Shown here piece after piece: positions 1 through 7,351 of a stretch of 64,000 bases of DNA (the stretch's first letter is position 1; every line of letters starts with the position of its first letter). The translations under genes were made by a program, and so were the position numbers. Origin of the DNA: Microbacterium sp. GTDB lineage: Bacteria; Actinomycetota; Actinomycetes; Actinomycetales; Microbacteriaceae. The notes below the pieces were generated by a model. That model saw only the letters and a program-made list of their open reading frames with translations. It was not told the origin of the DNA and did not search any database. The stretch covers positions 1-64,000 of the forward strand of contig QFPM01000013.1 of NCBI GenBank assembly GCA_003248655.1, read 5' to 3'.

Positions 1-99
1 GACGATCTCCGCGAGCACGGCGATGTCTGCATCGCTACCCGCTCCGGGAAGATCGGACCATTCGTTCATACCTTCGATTATGAACAGGGGGTCCGACAT
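1..99 (-). CDS. Partial unknown CDS, start inside window
   Basis: An open frame of 33 codons begins at ATG 99 and runs off the left edge; it starts MSDPLFIIEGMNEW. I recognise no family. An AGGG lies about a dozen bases upstream, so the ribosome site is weak. It uses an ATA codon, which is rare in this DNA, and the repeat block at 115-240 lies directly upstream. It could be a real gene start or a chance open frame; only the missing left part can decide. Confidence 0.35.
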   Translation of the reverse strand, partial: MSDPLFIIEGMNEWSDLPGAGSDADIAVLAEIV

Positions 100-114
100 T
101 GTGATCGGAACCCT

Positions 115-157
115 GGTCTCGATACACCCGCGGCTCCGCCGCGGGCACTCGACCACC
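115..157 (-). repeat. REP-like palindromic element, full copy
   Basis: Read on the minus strand the element starts GGTGGTCGAG, has a central GC-rich stem (CGGCGGAGCCG) and ends TATCGAGACC. The two ends are near inverted copies, so the unit can fold. The same architecture recurs at 5372-5411 and 47092-47123, with a partial copy at 47299-47328. I know such units as common intergenic repeats in Microbacteriaceae; family membership is inferred from the shared outer motif. Confidence 0.6.
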
Positions 158-240
158 GGGGGTGCGGCTCCGCCGCGGGCACTCGACCACCGGGGGCGGG
201 GGCATACCTACGGCTACGCGCGCGCACTCGACCAGCGGAG
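158..240. repeat. Two degenerate tandem copies of the REP-like element
   Basis: Directly after the full copy, the core GCGGCTCCGCCGCGGGCACT followed by CGACCACCGG is repeated at about 163-197. A third, more diverged version ending GCACTCGACCAGCGG lies at about 200-238. The 5' parts of these copies are missing, so the block looks like a partially deleted tandem array. No gene is visible between 100 and 352. Confidence 0.5.
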
Positions 241-352
241 GTGCAACCGGGCGGCTCCACCGACGGGCCCTTGACGACAGGGCACAGGCCGCACCCGGGG
301 ACCGGGTCAGCCGCGCTCAGCTCGCGAGCGGGGCGGCGACACGCGGGCGCGC

Positions 353-877
353 ATGGGGATGATGGTCGCGGCCATCCAGCCGTTCACCGTGAACCGGAAG
401 GTCGCGGGAACGATCCTTCCCGTGCTGGGGCGCGAGGGCGACAATCTCGCGATCCACGCCGCGCTCGACCACGCCGAGCCGGGCGACGTGCTCGTCGTCA
501 ACGCGAACAGCGACGTGAACCGCTCGGTGTTCGGCGACATCCTCGCCGAGATCTGCCTGCACAAGGGTGTCCGCGGCGTCATCGTCGACGGCTCGGTGCG
601 CGACATCGACGCGATCGACGAGTTCGGGTTCCCGGTGTTCGCGCGCGGGGTCTGCCCGGCCGGCCCGTCCAAGTACGGCCCCGGGGTCGTCGGAGCTCCC
701 GTCGCCTGCGGAAACGTCGTCTGCTACCCGGGCGACGCGATCTTCGGCGACACGGACGGCCTGATCGCCGTGCCCGCCGCCGAGCTGCAGCAGACGCTCG
801 AGGCCGTCGTCCGCCAGGACGAGCTCGAGAACTCGATCCGCGCCAAGGTCCGCGCCGACACACCCGCCCTCGTCTGA
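353..877 (+). CDS. RraA-like aldolase-fold protein, N-terminally truncated
   Basis: The 174-residue product matches the RraA / 4-hydroxy-4-methyl-2-oxoglutarate aldolase family. Visible signatures are GDNLAIHAALDHAEPGDVLV, then GVRGVIVDGSVRDIDAI, where the Gly-Ser-Val-Arg-Asp segment carries the family's substrate- and metal-binding Arg and Asp, and a C-terminal CYPGDAIFGDTDG. Relatives have about 40-55 further N-terminal residues before the IQPFTVNRKVAG segment. Here the frame is closed by TGA at 272-274 and no GTG or ATG precedes 353, so that part is absent. Translation could start at ATG 353, 359 or 362; none has a good ribosome site. The repeat block upstream suggests a rearrangement removed the 5' end. 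It may be a remnant rather than an active enzyme. Confidence 0.75.
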   Translation: MGMMVAAIQPFTVNRKVAGTILPVLGREGDNLAIHAALDHAEPGDVLVVNANSDVNRSVFGDILAEICLHKGVRGVIVDGSVRDIDAIDEFGFPVFARGVCPAGPSKYGPGVVGAPVACGNVVCYPGDAIFGDTDGLIAVPAAELQQTLEAVVRQDELENSIRAKVRADTPALV

Positions 878-905
878 CCGCCCCCCGGCATCCCCCCGCC
901 CCTTC

Positions 906-977
906 CGCGAGACCCGGTTTTTGCGTCGAGATGCGCGTTCACGAACGTACCTCTCGACGCGCACACCGGGTCTCGCG
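906..977. repeat. Large intergenic hairpin between convergent genes
   Basis: The outer arm CGCGAGACCCGGT (906-918) is perfectly complementary to 965-977, and the inner arm GCGTCGAGA (923-931) to 952-960, with a 4-base mismatch between them. The total span is 72 bases with a 20-base loop. It could act as a bidirectional terminator for the flanking genes, but it has no T tract and resembles three other large intergenic palindromes in this window. Confidence 0.65.
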
Positions 978-1004
978 AGATGCACGCGCGCGGATGCCGG
1001 GGCG

Positions 1005-1448
1005 TCAGGCGCGGGAGTGGCCCAGCACCTTCACGATGATGCCGCGGTGGCGGAGTTCGGCGATCGCGTGGGTCTCTTCGTCGACGGTGCGTCCGAGGGC
1101 GTGCTTGTCGGCGACGACCACGACGTCGCCGGACGCGAGGCGGCCGAACAAGCGGTGGAGCCGTTCCGACCAGCTCTCGCCCGTCTCGGGGGCGGGGTGG
1201 CGGAAGCCCTCGATCGGCACGCCGAACTCGGCGAGCGCGTCGCGCTGCGCGATGACGGAGGGCAGGTCGTCGCGTGCGACGACGAGGCCCACCAGGCGCG
1301 AGCCGGCCGGGCGTGCCGCCCACCAGTCCGTGCCCGACACAATGACGGGGACCGCCTCGGTCGTCGCGGGCAGCGCGATGGACTCGGCGTAGTCGGCCGG
1401 CGCGCGATCGACGCTCCCGCCGTCCACGGAATCCGTCTGATCGGTCAT
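1005..1448 (-). CDS. Degenerate serine-recombinase catalytic-domain protein
   Basis: The product (147 residues) lines up with the resolvase catalytic domain. LVGLVVARDDLPSVIAQRDA occupies the place of the N-terminal strand (Y-x-R-V-S-T-x-x-Q-x-x-x-x-Q), and LFGRLASGDVVVVADKHALG followed by RTVDE occupies that of L-x-x-G-D-x-L-V-V-x-x-L-D-R-L-G-R. The nucleophilic serine position is replaced within VARDD and the DRLGR arginine within KHALGR. No helix-turn-helix DNA-binding domain follows. A recombinase activity is therefore unlikely; a domesticated DNA-binding or regulatory role is only a guess. The start chosen is ATG 1448 (MTDQTD), which has GGGAG 4 bases upstream; an in-frame ATG at 1490 would add 14 residues. 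Confidence 0.65.
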   Translation of the reverse strand: MTDQTDSVDGGSVDRAPADYAESIALPATTEAVPVIVSGTDWWAARPAGSRLVGLVVARDDLPSVIAQRDALAEFGVPIEGFRHPAPETGESWSERLHRLFGRLASGDVVVVADKHALGRTVDEETHAIAELRHRGIIVKVLGHSRA

Positions 1449-1514
1449 CCCACTCCCGTCGGCGTCTGGGCGCATCCGCGCCGTAACCATTGTCGGCCAT
1501 GACGGCCGCCGCCG

Positions 1515-3255
1515 TCAGGCGTCGAGCCGCAGTTGCAGGCTGATCTGTTCGGCGTCGAGGCGGCCGAGCGCTTCGCGCAGCGCCTCGGTTGAGTATGAGC
1601 CCTCGTGAGAGAGTTCACCGAGCCGCTCCCGCTGGATCTCGAGCATCTGGATGCGCAGGGCCGACCTGTCCGACTCGGTCAGCGCCCACCGGTCCGCGGG
1701 CGGCTCCGACATCCGCTTGCTGATCTCGCGCAGCAGCGTCGGGTCGTAGGGAGTTCCGTCGGGCTTCGCGATATCGCCGCGCGCGAGGCGGTCGGATGCC
1801 GCGAGCTGCAACTCGTCGGCGAGCCGCTCGCGCTCCGCGGATGCCGCAGCGGAATCGTCGACGGCGGCGGAATCCGCAGCCACCGGATGACGAGGGGAAG
1901 CGTCAGCCCCTGCAGCAGCAGGCTGATGAGCGCGACGAGGAACGCGATCAGCACGAGCAGTGGCCGCAACTCGGTGTCGTCGGTCGTCAGGGTCTGTGCC
2001 GCCGCGAGCGTGACGACGCCTCGCATGCCCGCCCAGACGATGACCACACCCTGCTTCCAGCCGAGGGGCGACGCCTGGTAGTCGTCGAGGTCGTTGAGGC
2101 CGCGCGTCACCCGCGAACGGAACATCGAGAGCCGGCGCGCCCGCTTCTCGGGATCGGGGTCGGGCTCCGCGCCGCGCGTGCGCGTGACGAGTTCGCCGGA
2201 GGCATCCATCTGATCGATCCGCTCGCCGATCGCGATCAGCCGCTCGCGCCGACTCGACCGTGCGCGCCTGCCGAGCAGCGCGACCAGCCCGCTCACATAC
2301 ACGGCGCGCACGACCAGCACGATGCCGAGCGCGGCGAGCGCGAGCAGGACGGGGCGGCCGAGACCGGCGTGCTCCTGGGCGTTGGCGGTGACGATGTCGC
2401 GCAGCTCGAGCCCCATGATGAGGAAGACCGCTCCCTCGAGCAACAGCTCGATCGTGCGCCAGTTGACCTGGTCCGACATCCGCTGCTCGGGCGTCAGCCA
2501 GCGGGTCGCGCCCTGCGAGGCGACGAGGCCGGCGGCGACCGCGGCGACGAGACCCGATCCGCCGAGCTCCTCGGTGGGCAGGTACGCGACGAACGGGATG
2601 ATGAAACTCACCGCCGTGTTCGCCGCGGGGTCGGCGATCCAGCGCCGCACGCGCAGTTGCAGCAGGCCGACCGCGACCCCGATGACGACAGCGACCAGGA
2701 CGCCCCACGCGAACTGCCCGACCGTTCCCCAGAACGAGAAGCCGAGCGCCGCCGCGGCGACCGTCGAACGCAGCAGCACGAGGGCGGTCGCGTCGTTGAG
2801 GAGGCTCTCGCCCTCGAGCATCGTGATGACGCGCGGCGAGATGCCGAGCTTCTTCGCGATCGAGGTGGCCACGGCATCCGTCGGACTCAGGATCGCGCCG
2901 AGCGCGACCGCCAGCGGAAACCCGAGCCCCGGGATCGCGACACGTAGAAGAGCGCGCCGAGCGCGAGCGCGGTGACGACGACGAGGAGCACCGCAAGCCC
3001 CGCGATCGGCAGCGCGTCGCGGCGGAACTCCACCGCCGGCAGGCGCACCGCTGCGGCATAGAGAAGGGGCGGCAGGATGCCGACGAGGATGAGCTCGGGC
3101 GGCACCGAGAACGACGGTAATACGAGCGACGCACCCAGACCGATCGCGACGAGGATGAGCGGCCCCGCGACCCCGAGCCACCGCGCGAGCACCGTCGAGA
3201 CGGTGATCACGAGCACGCCACCGATCAGCCAGAGCAGAGCGTGCGTGGCATCCAT
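1515..3255 (-). pseudogene. Na+/H+ antiporter (CPA1 family) with two frameshifts
   Basis: Three reading frames in order carry one antiporter. From ATG 3255 the first about 105 residues (MDATHALLWLIGG..., five hydrophobic segments) end at about 2940. A second frame continues with LSPTDAVATSIAKKLG, EGESLLNDATALV and GMRGVVTLAAA down to about 1880. A third carries the cytoplasmic tail (AAVDDSAAASAERERLADEL...) to the stop at 1515. Restoring one base near 2937-2945 (GTGTCGCG probably from GTGGTCGCG) and one near 1865-1890 would give about 580 residues, the usual CPA1 size. The intact protein would exchange cytoplasmic cations for protons in the membrane. Codon use and conserved motifs are otherwise intact, so either the inactivation is recent or these are two sequencing errors. 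Confidence 0.85.
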
Positions 3256-3330
3256 GCCCTGAGCCTAGAACGCCTCGGGTCACGCGGGCCTCCCGCGGCG
3301 GGGTATCCGGGCGCGGGCGATCGCAGAGGG

Positions 3331-3336
3331 TACGGT
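3331..3336 (+). promoter_or_regulatory. -10 box (TACGGT), leaderless start
   Basis: TACGGT is followed by 7 bases and then ATG 3344, the geometry expected when transcription begins at the start codon. It supports MTFNSNADVSG as the N-terminus of the next gene rather than GTG 3335. Confidence 0.45.
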
Positions 3337-3343
3337 GAAACCC

Positions 3344-4201
3344 ATGACGTTCAACAGCAACGCCGACGTGAGCGGCAGCGGCGCGAAGAGGCGCGGGCCG
3401 GGCGGCGGCGCGATCGTCGGCGGCGTCGGCGGCCTCGGCGCGATCGCCGTGCTGCTGCTCAGTATCTTCACCGGCGGCGACTTCACGAGCCTGCTCGGCA
3501 CGGGCGGCGGTGGCGGCGGCCAGGAGTCCGAACTCACGCAGTGCGAGACCGGCGCCGACGCGAACGCGAACGTCGACTGCCGCCTCGCGGCCGGGTCGAA
3601 GGCGATCAACGCGTACTGGGCCACTCAGGTGCAGGGCTACCGCGCGCCGCAGCTGATCATCGTCGACGGGTCGACGCCGACGCAGTGCGGCACGGCATCC
3701 AACGCCACGGGCCCGTTCTACTGCCCGCCGGAGGAGACCGTCTACATCGACCCGACGTTCTTCGACGTCCTCGAGCAGCAGTTCGGCGATCGTGCCGGCG
3801 ACCTCGCGCAGCTGTACGTGCTCGCGCACGAGTACGGCCACCACATCCAGCAGATCACGGGCGTGTTCGACCGGTACCCGAACAACGGCACCGGCCCCGA
3901 GAGCAACGGCGTGCGCACCGAGCTGCAGGCCGACTGCTACGCAGGTTCGTGGGTCGCGGCGATGGCTAACCCGAAGGACGCAAATGGCGTCTCGTACCTC
4001 AAGCCGCCGACCGAGGCGCAGATCCGCGACGCGCTGGATGCCGCGGCCGCCGTCGGCGACGACCACATCCAGGCGCAGTCGGGCAGCGTCAACCCCGAGA
4101 GCTGGACTCACGGCTCGAGCGAGCAGCGCCAGCGCTGGTTCGCGACGGGGTACAAGGGTGGGCCGCTCTCGTGCGACACGTTCGCGGTGGGGACCCCGTG
4201 A
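3344..4201 (+). CDS. YpfJ-family neutral zinc metallopeptidase
   Basis: A 285-residue membrane-anchored protein. A short polar N-terminus (MTFNSNADVSG) precedes one hydrophobic segment at about residues 24-42 (GGVGGLGAIAVLLLSIF), then a glycine-rich linker and an extracytoplasmic domain. The zinc-binding motif HEYGHH is at residues 162-167, followed by ELQADCYAGSW, which supplies the downstream acidic ligand typical of this family. The family is known as putative neutral zinc peptidases; substrates are unknown. The start at ATG 3344 is supported by the leaderless -10 box. The stop codon overlaps the GTG of the next gene (GTGA), so proline iminopeptidase is probably translated from the same message. 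Confidence 0.88.
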   Translation: MTFNSNADVSGSGAKRRGPGGGAIVGGVGGLGAIAVLLLSIFTGGDFTSLLGTGGGGGGQESELTQCETGADANANVDCRLAAGSKAINAYWATQVQGYRAPQLIIVDGSTPTQCGTASNATGPFYCPPEETVYIDPTFFDVLEQQFGDRAGDLAQLYVLAHEYGHHIQQITGVFDRYPNNGTGPESNGVRTELQADCYAGSWVAAMANPKDANGVSYLKPPTEAQIRDALDAAAAVGDDHIQAQSGSVNPESWTHGSSEQRQRWFATGYKGGPLSCDTFAVGTP

Positions 4202-5178
4202 ACGGCCCCGCGCACCTCGACGACATCCTCTACCCCGCGATCGAGCCGTACGAGACGGGGTTCCTGCTCGCGGGCGAGGGCCAGCGCGTCTACTGGGAGC
4301 AATCGGGCAACCCCGACGGCAAGCCGGTCGTGTTCCTGCACGGCGGCCCCGGTTCGGGAACCTCGCCCTGGCAGCGGCGGTTCTTCGACCCGGACGTGTA
4401 CCGCATCATCCTGTTCGACCAGCGCGGATGCGGAAAGTCGACCCCGCACATGAGCGCGCCGGATGCCGACCTCCGCCACAACACGACGTGGCACCTCGTC
4501 GCCGACATCGAGCTGCTGCGCAAGAACTTCGGCATCGACCGGTGGCAGGTCTTCGGCGGATCGTGGGGATCGGCTCTCGCGCTCGCCTACGCCGAGTCGC
4601 ACCCCGAGGCGGTGACCGAGCTCGTTCTGCGCGGCATCTTCACCCTGCGCCGACACGAGCTGGAGTGGTTCTACGAAGGCGGCGCGTCGGCGCTCTACCC
4701 CGACCTGTGGGAGGACTACCTCGCGCAGATCCCCGTCCTCGAGCGCTCGCGCCTCATCGACGCGTACCACCGGCGCCTGTCCGACCCTGACCCGGCCGTG
4801 CACGTGCCGGCCGCCGTCGCATGGACGACGTGGGAGGCATCCACCCTCACACTCCTGCCCGATGAGGACCTCGTGGCATCCATGACAGGCGTCGAAGAGG
4901 CCGTCGCCTTCGCGCGCATCGAGAACCACTACTTCGTGCACGGCGGGTGGTTCCGCGAGGGGCAGCTGATCGAGGATGTCGGGGCGGTCCGCGGCATCCC
5001 CGCCGTCATCGTGCAGGGCCGCTACGACGTGTGCACCCCGATCATGACCGCGTGGGACCTGCACCGGGCCTGGCCCGAGGCGGAGTTCGTCGTCGTGCCG
5101 GACGCCTCGCACTCCGCGACCGAGCCGGGCATCGCCCGCGCCCTGCGCGCCGCGACCGACCGCTTCGCCCGCGCCTGA
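4198..5178 (+). CDS. pip: Proline iminopeptidase (prolyl aminopeptidase)
   Basis: An alpha/beta hydrolase of 326 residues that removes N-terminal proline from peptides in the cytoplasm (peptidase family S33). The oxyanion-hole motif HGGPGSG is followed by DQRGCGKSTPH, and the nucleophile elbow GGSWGS has its serine near residue 122. The catalytic aspartate is probably in GRYDVCTP and the histidine in PDASHS near the C-terminus. The length is normal for the family. GTG 4198 overlaps the previous stop and has GGTGGGGA 4 bases upstream; longer upstream starts in this frame would lie inside the peptidase gene. Coupling to a zinc peptidase suggests a shared role in peptide turnover, which is inferred only. 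Confidence 0.92.
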   Translation: MNGPAHLDDILYPAIEPYETGFLLAGEGQRVYWEQSGNPDGKPVVFLHGGPGSGTSPWQRRFFDPDVYRIILFDQRGCGKSTPHMSAPDADLRHNTTWHLVADIELLRKNFGIDRWQVFGGSWGSALALAYAESHPEAVTELVLRGIFTLRRHELEWFYEGGASALYPDLWEDYLAQIPVLERSRLIDAYHRRLSDPDPAVHVPAAVAWTTWEASTLTLLPDEDLVASMTGVEEAVAFARIENHYFVHGGWFREGQLIEDVGAVRGIPAVIVQGRYDVCTPIMTAWDLHRAWPEAEFVVVPDASHSATEPGIARALRAATDRFARA

Positions 5179-5193
5179 CCGCGTCCGTGCAGG

Positions 5194-5271
5194 CCTCGTC
5201 CCCTTTCTGGCGCGGTATGTCCCGAAAGTGGCTGACTTTGGTCCCGTCAAACGACACGTTTTGGGACGAGG
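5194..5271. repeat. Large intergenic palindrome
   Basis: The outer arms CCTCGTCCC (5194-5202) and GGGACGAGG (5263-5271) are perfect. A second inverted pair, GTCCCGTCAAACG against CGTTTTGGGAC with small bulges, folds within 5241-5267. GTCCC occurs again at 5219. It lies just after pip and before the helicase promoter, so it could end pip transcription. Confidence 0.5.
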
Positions 5272-5293
5272 ATGGGCCGAAACCCCACCCTGC

Positions 5294-5299
5294 TAGACT
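5294..5299 (+). promoter_or_regulatory. Promoter -10 box (TAGACT) for the helicase gene
   Basis: TAGACT matches the TANNNT pattern seen before many genes in this window. No clear -35 box is visible. It implies an untranslated leader of roughly 180 bases before ATG 5482. Confidence 0.4.
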
Positions 5300-5371
5300 G
5301 GTCTTACTTGCCGCACCGAATCCGGTGCGCTCGCGTCGTAGAACGCTATCCGCTGCCGACTTCCCATGGTC

Positions 5372-5411
5372 GGTCCCTGAGTAGCGGACCGAAGGTCCGC
5401 GTATCGAAGGG
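5372..5411 (+). repeat. REP-like palindromic element in the helicase leader
   Basis: The unit starts GGTCCCTGAGTAGC, has a 7-base-pair stem GCGGACC/GGTCCGC (5384-5390 and 5394-5400) with loop GAA, and ends GTATCGAAGGG. The outer ends match the copies at 115-157 and 47092-47123. Here it is embedded in transcribed leader RNA, where its stem could affect translation or stability. Confidence 0.5.
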
Positions 5412-5481
5412 TCGTACGGCGACCCTGTGCGCATACCGCGCAGAGGCCACCGATCCGGGCATCCCTGCCCAGAAACATCCC

Positions 5482-7128
5482 ATGACTGATACTTCTTTCC
5501 GCACGCTCGGCGTGCCCGCGCCGCTGCTTGACGTCCTCGCGAAGGACGGCAAGACCGAGGCGTTCCCCATTCAGGTCGATACCCTGCCCGACACCCTCGC
5601 CGGCCGCGACGTGCTCGGCCGGGGTAAGACCGGCTCGGGCAAGACCCTCGCCTTCTCGATCCCGATGGTCGCGCGCCTCGGCGGCGCGCTCGCGGGCGGA
5701 TCGCGCCGTGCGGGCCGCATCCTCGGCCTCGTCCTCGCGCCCACGCGCGAGCTCGCGACGCAGATCAACGCGACGCTCGAGCCCCTGGCATCCGCCTACG
5801 GCATGACCACGACGACGATCTTTGGCGGCGTCACGCAGACCCGCCAGGTCGCGGCGCTCAAGGCCGGCGTCGACATCGTCGTCGCGTGCCCCGGGCGGCT
5901 CGAAGACCTCATGCAGCAGGGCTTCGTGAAGCTGGATGCCGTGGAGATCACCGTCATCGACGAGGCCGATCACATGGCTGACCTGGGCTTTCTGCCTGCG
6001 GTCACGCGCATCCTCGCGGCGACCCCGACGGGCGGCCAGCGCATGCTCTTCTCGGCGACGCTGGACAACGGCGTCGACAAGCTCGTGAACCGGTTCCTGC
6101 AGAACGAGGTGCTGCACTCGGTCGACGAGGCGAACTCGCCCGTCGCGGCGATGACCCACCATGTGTTCCACGTCGAGGGCACGGATGCCAAGAAGGAGCT
6201 CGTGCGCACGCTCGCGTCGGGCACCTCGCGCCGCATCCTGTTCATGCGCACGAAGCACCACGCGAAGAAGCTCGCGCAGCAGCTGACCGCGCAGGGTATC
6301 CCGTCGGTCGACCTGCACGGCAACCTCTCGCAGCCGCAGCGCGACCGCAACCTCGCCGCGTTCTCGTCGGGCGCCGCGAAGGTGCTCGTCGCGACCGATG
6401 TCGCCGCGCGCGGCGTGCACGTGGATGACGTGGAGCTTGTCATCCACGTCGACCCGCCGATGGAGCACAAGGCGTACCTGCACCGCTCCGGCCGCACCGC
6501 GCGCGCCGGGGCCGAGGGCTCGGTCGTCACGGTCGTGCTGCCCGGTCAGGAGCGCGACGTGAAGGACCTGCTGCGCAAGGCTGCGATCGTGGTCGCGCCT
6601 GTGCGGGTCTCGGCGACGTCGCCCGAGGTGACCGAGCTCGTCGGCGAGGTCGCGGCCTACGTCAAGCCCGAGCCGAAGGTCGAGCAGCCGCGCCGCGGTC
6701 AGGGCGGCGGCGGTCGCAGCCAGGGCGCCAACGCGCAGCGCAAGCGCGCGGCGCGCGAGGCGGGCCAGGGCGCCGGCGGCGCGGGCGGCGGTCAGGGCCA
6801 GGCCGGGCGCGGCGGTCAGGGTGCCGGTCGCGGCGGTCAGGGTGCCGGGCGCGGCCAGGGCGGCGCGGTTCGCGACGGTCAGGCCCAGGGTGGTCGTGGT
6901 GGTCAGGCCCAGGGTGGCCGCGGCGGCCAGCCGCGCACCGAGCGGTCGGGCGACGCGTCGCGCGGTCAGCGCGAGCAGCGCCCGGCGGCTCAGTCTCCGG
7001 CATCCGGCAACCCCCGCACCTCGGGGCGTCGCGCCTCGCACGCCGGCGGCGCCGGCGGCAACGGCGGCAAGCTCATGGTCGGCTCGGTCGTGCGTCAGAA
7101 CGGCGGTCAGCGCCGCTCCGGACGCTGA
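5482..7128 (+). CDS. DEAD-box ATP-dependent RNA helicase with Gly/Arg-rich tail
   Basis: A 548-residue cytoplasmic RNA helicase. A Q-motif-like FPIQVDTLP precedes motif I GRGKTGSGKT (residues 44-53); the core also has PTRELATQ, motif II VIDEADHMADLGF (about 161), motif III SAT (about 192), DVAARGVHV and motif VI HRSGRTAR (about 334). From about residue 405 to 530 the tail is low complexity, with many GGQGAGRGGQ-type repeats, a typical RNA-binding extension. The start MTDTSFRTLGVP is the expected N-terminus, though only a weak ribosome site precedes it. The long hairpin-containing leader suggests post-transcriptional control such as cold response or autoregulation, as known for other DEAD-box helicase genes; that is inference. 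Confidence 0.93.
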   Translation: MTDTSFRTLGVPAPLLDVLAKDGKTEAFPIQVDTLPDTLAGRDVLGRGKTGSGKTLAFSIPMVARLGGALAGGSRRAGRILGLVLAPTRELATQINATLEPLASAYGMTTTTIFGGVTQTRQVAALKAGVDIVVACPGRLEDLMQQGFVKLDAVEITVIDEADHMADLGFLPAVTRILAATPTGGQRMLFSATLDNGVDKLVNRFLQNEVLHSVDEANSPVAAMTHHVFHVEGTDAKKELVRTLASGTSRRILFMRTKHHAKKLAQQLTAQGIPSVDLHGNLSQPQRDRNLAAFSSGAAKVLVATDVAARGVHVDDVELVIHVDPPMEHKAYLHRSGRTARAGAEGSVVTVVLPGQERDVKDLLRKAAIVVAPVRVSATSPEVTELVGEVAAYVKPEPKVEQPRRGQGGGGRSQGANAQRKRAAREAGQGAGGAGGGQGQAGRGGQGAGRGGQGAGRGQGGAVRDGQAQGGRGGQAQGGRGGQPRTERSGDASRGQREQRPAAQSPASGNPRTSGRRASHAGGAGGNGGKLMVGSVVRQNGGQRRSGR

Positions 7129-7218
7129 CCCCCGCCCTCACCCGCGTCGGACCAGCGTCCGGACGCGTTGTGCGCGCCCGCGCGCCCGCGTGCCTTCCCG
7201 TTGTCTGCGCCCGCCCGT

Positions 7219-7316
7219 GTTGGTAACTCCGCCAATCCGGCCCGCCCGGGGCCGGTGGGCCCCGGAATCCCGCGGCGCCCGCGCCGGCGCTCGCCCAGAT
7301 CTGCGGAGTTGCCAAC
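7219..7316. repeat. Large intergenic palindrome between convergent genes
   Basis: GTTGGTAACTCCGC (7219-7232) pairs with GCGGAGTTGCCAAC (7303-7316) with one G-T mismatch in 14 bases; the 70-base interior is GC-rich. The arm shares TAACTC with the palindrome at 49756-49832. It lies between the ends of the helicase gene and the oxidoreductase gene, so it could serve both as terminator. The remaining sequence of 7129-7351 shows nothing else. Confidence 0.55.
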
Positions 7317-7351
7317 CGCCACCGGCCGGTACGTGACCGCGCCGCGGGGCG

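Larger units (their letters stand above)
5179..5481. other. Gene-free stretch: palindrome, promoter, structured leader
   Basis: No convincing gene lies here. It contains the large palindrome at 5194-5271, a TAGACT -10 box at 5294-5299, and a leader of about 180 bases with three perfect short hairpins: 5313-5328, 5384-5400 (inside a REP-like element) and 5409-5425. The leader ends at the DEAD-box helicase start. Confidence 0.6.

Noticed and set aside
1005..1448. Active transposon or integron resolvase
   Set aside because: The serine nucleophile position and key arginine are replaced, there is no DNA-binding domain, and no terminal inverted repeats or transposase lie nearby.
4171..4197. Longer start for proline iminopeptidase
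   Set aside because: It would lie inside the end of the zinc peptidase gene, while GTG 4198 has a good ribosome site and a GTGA overlap like many neighbours.
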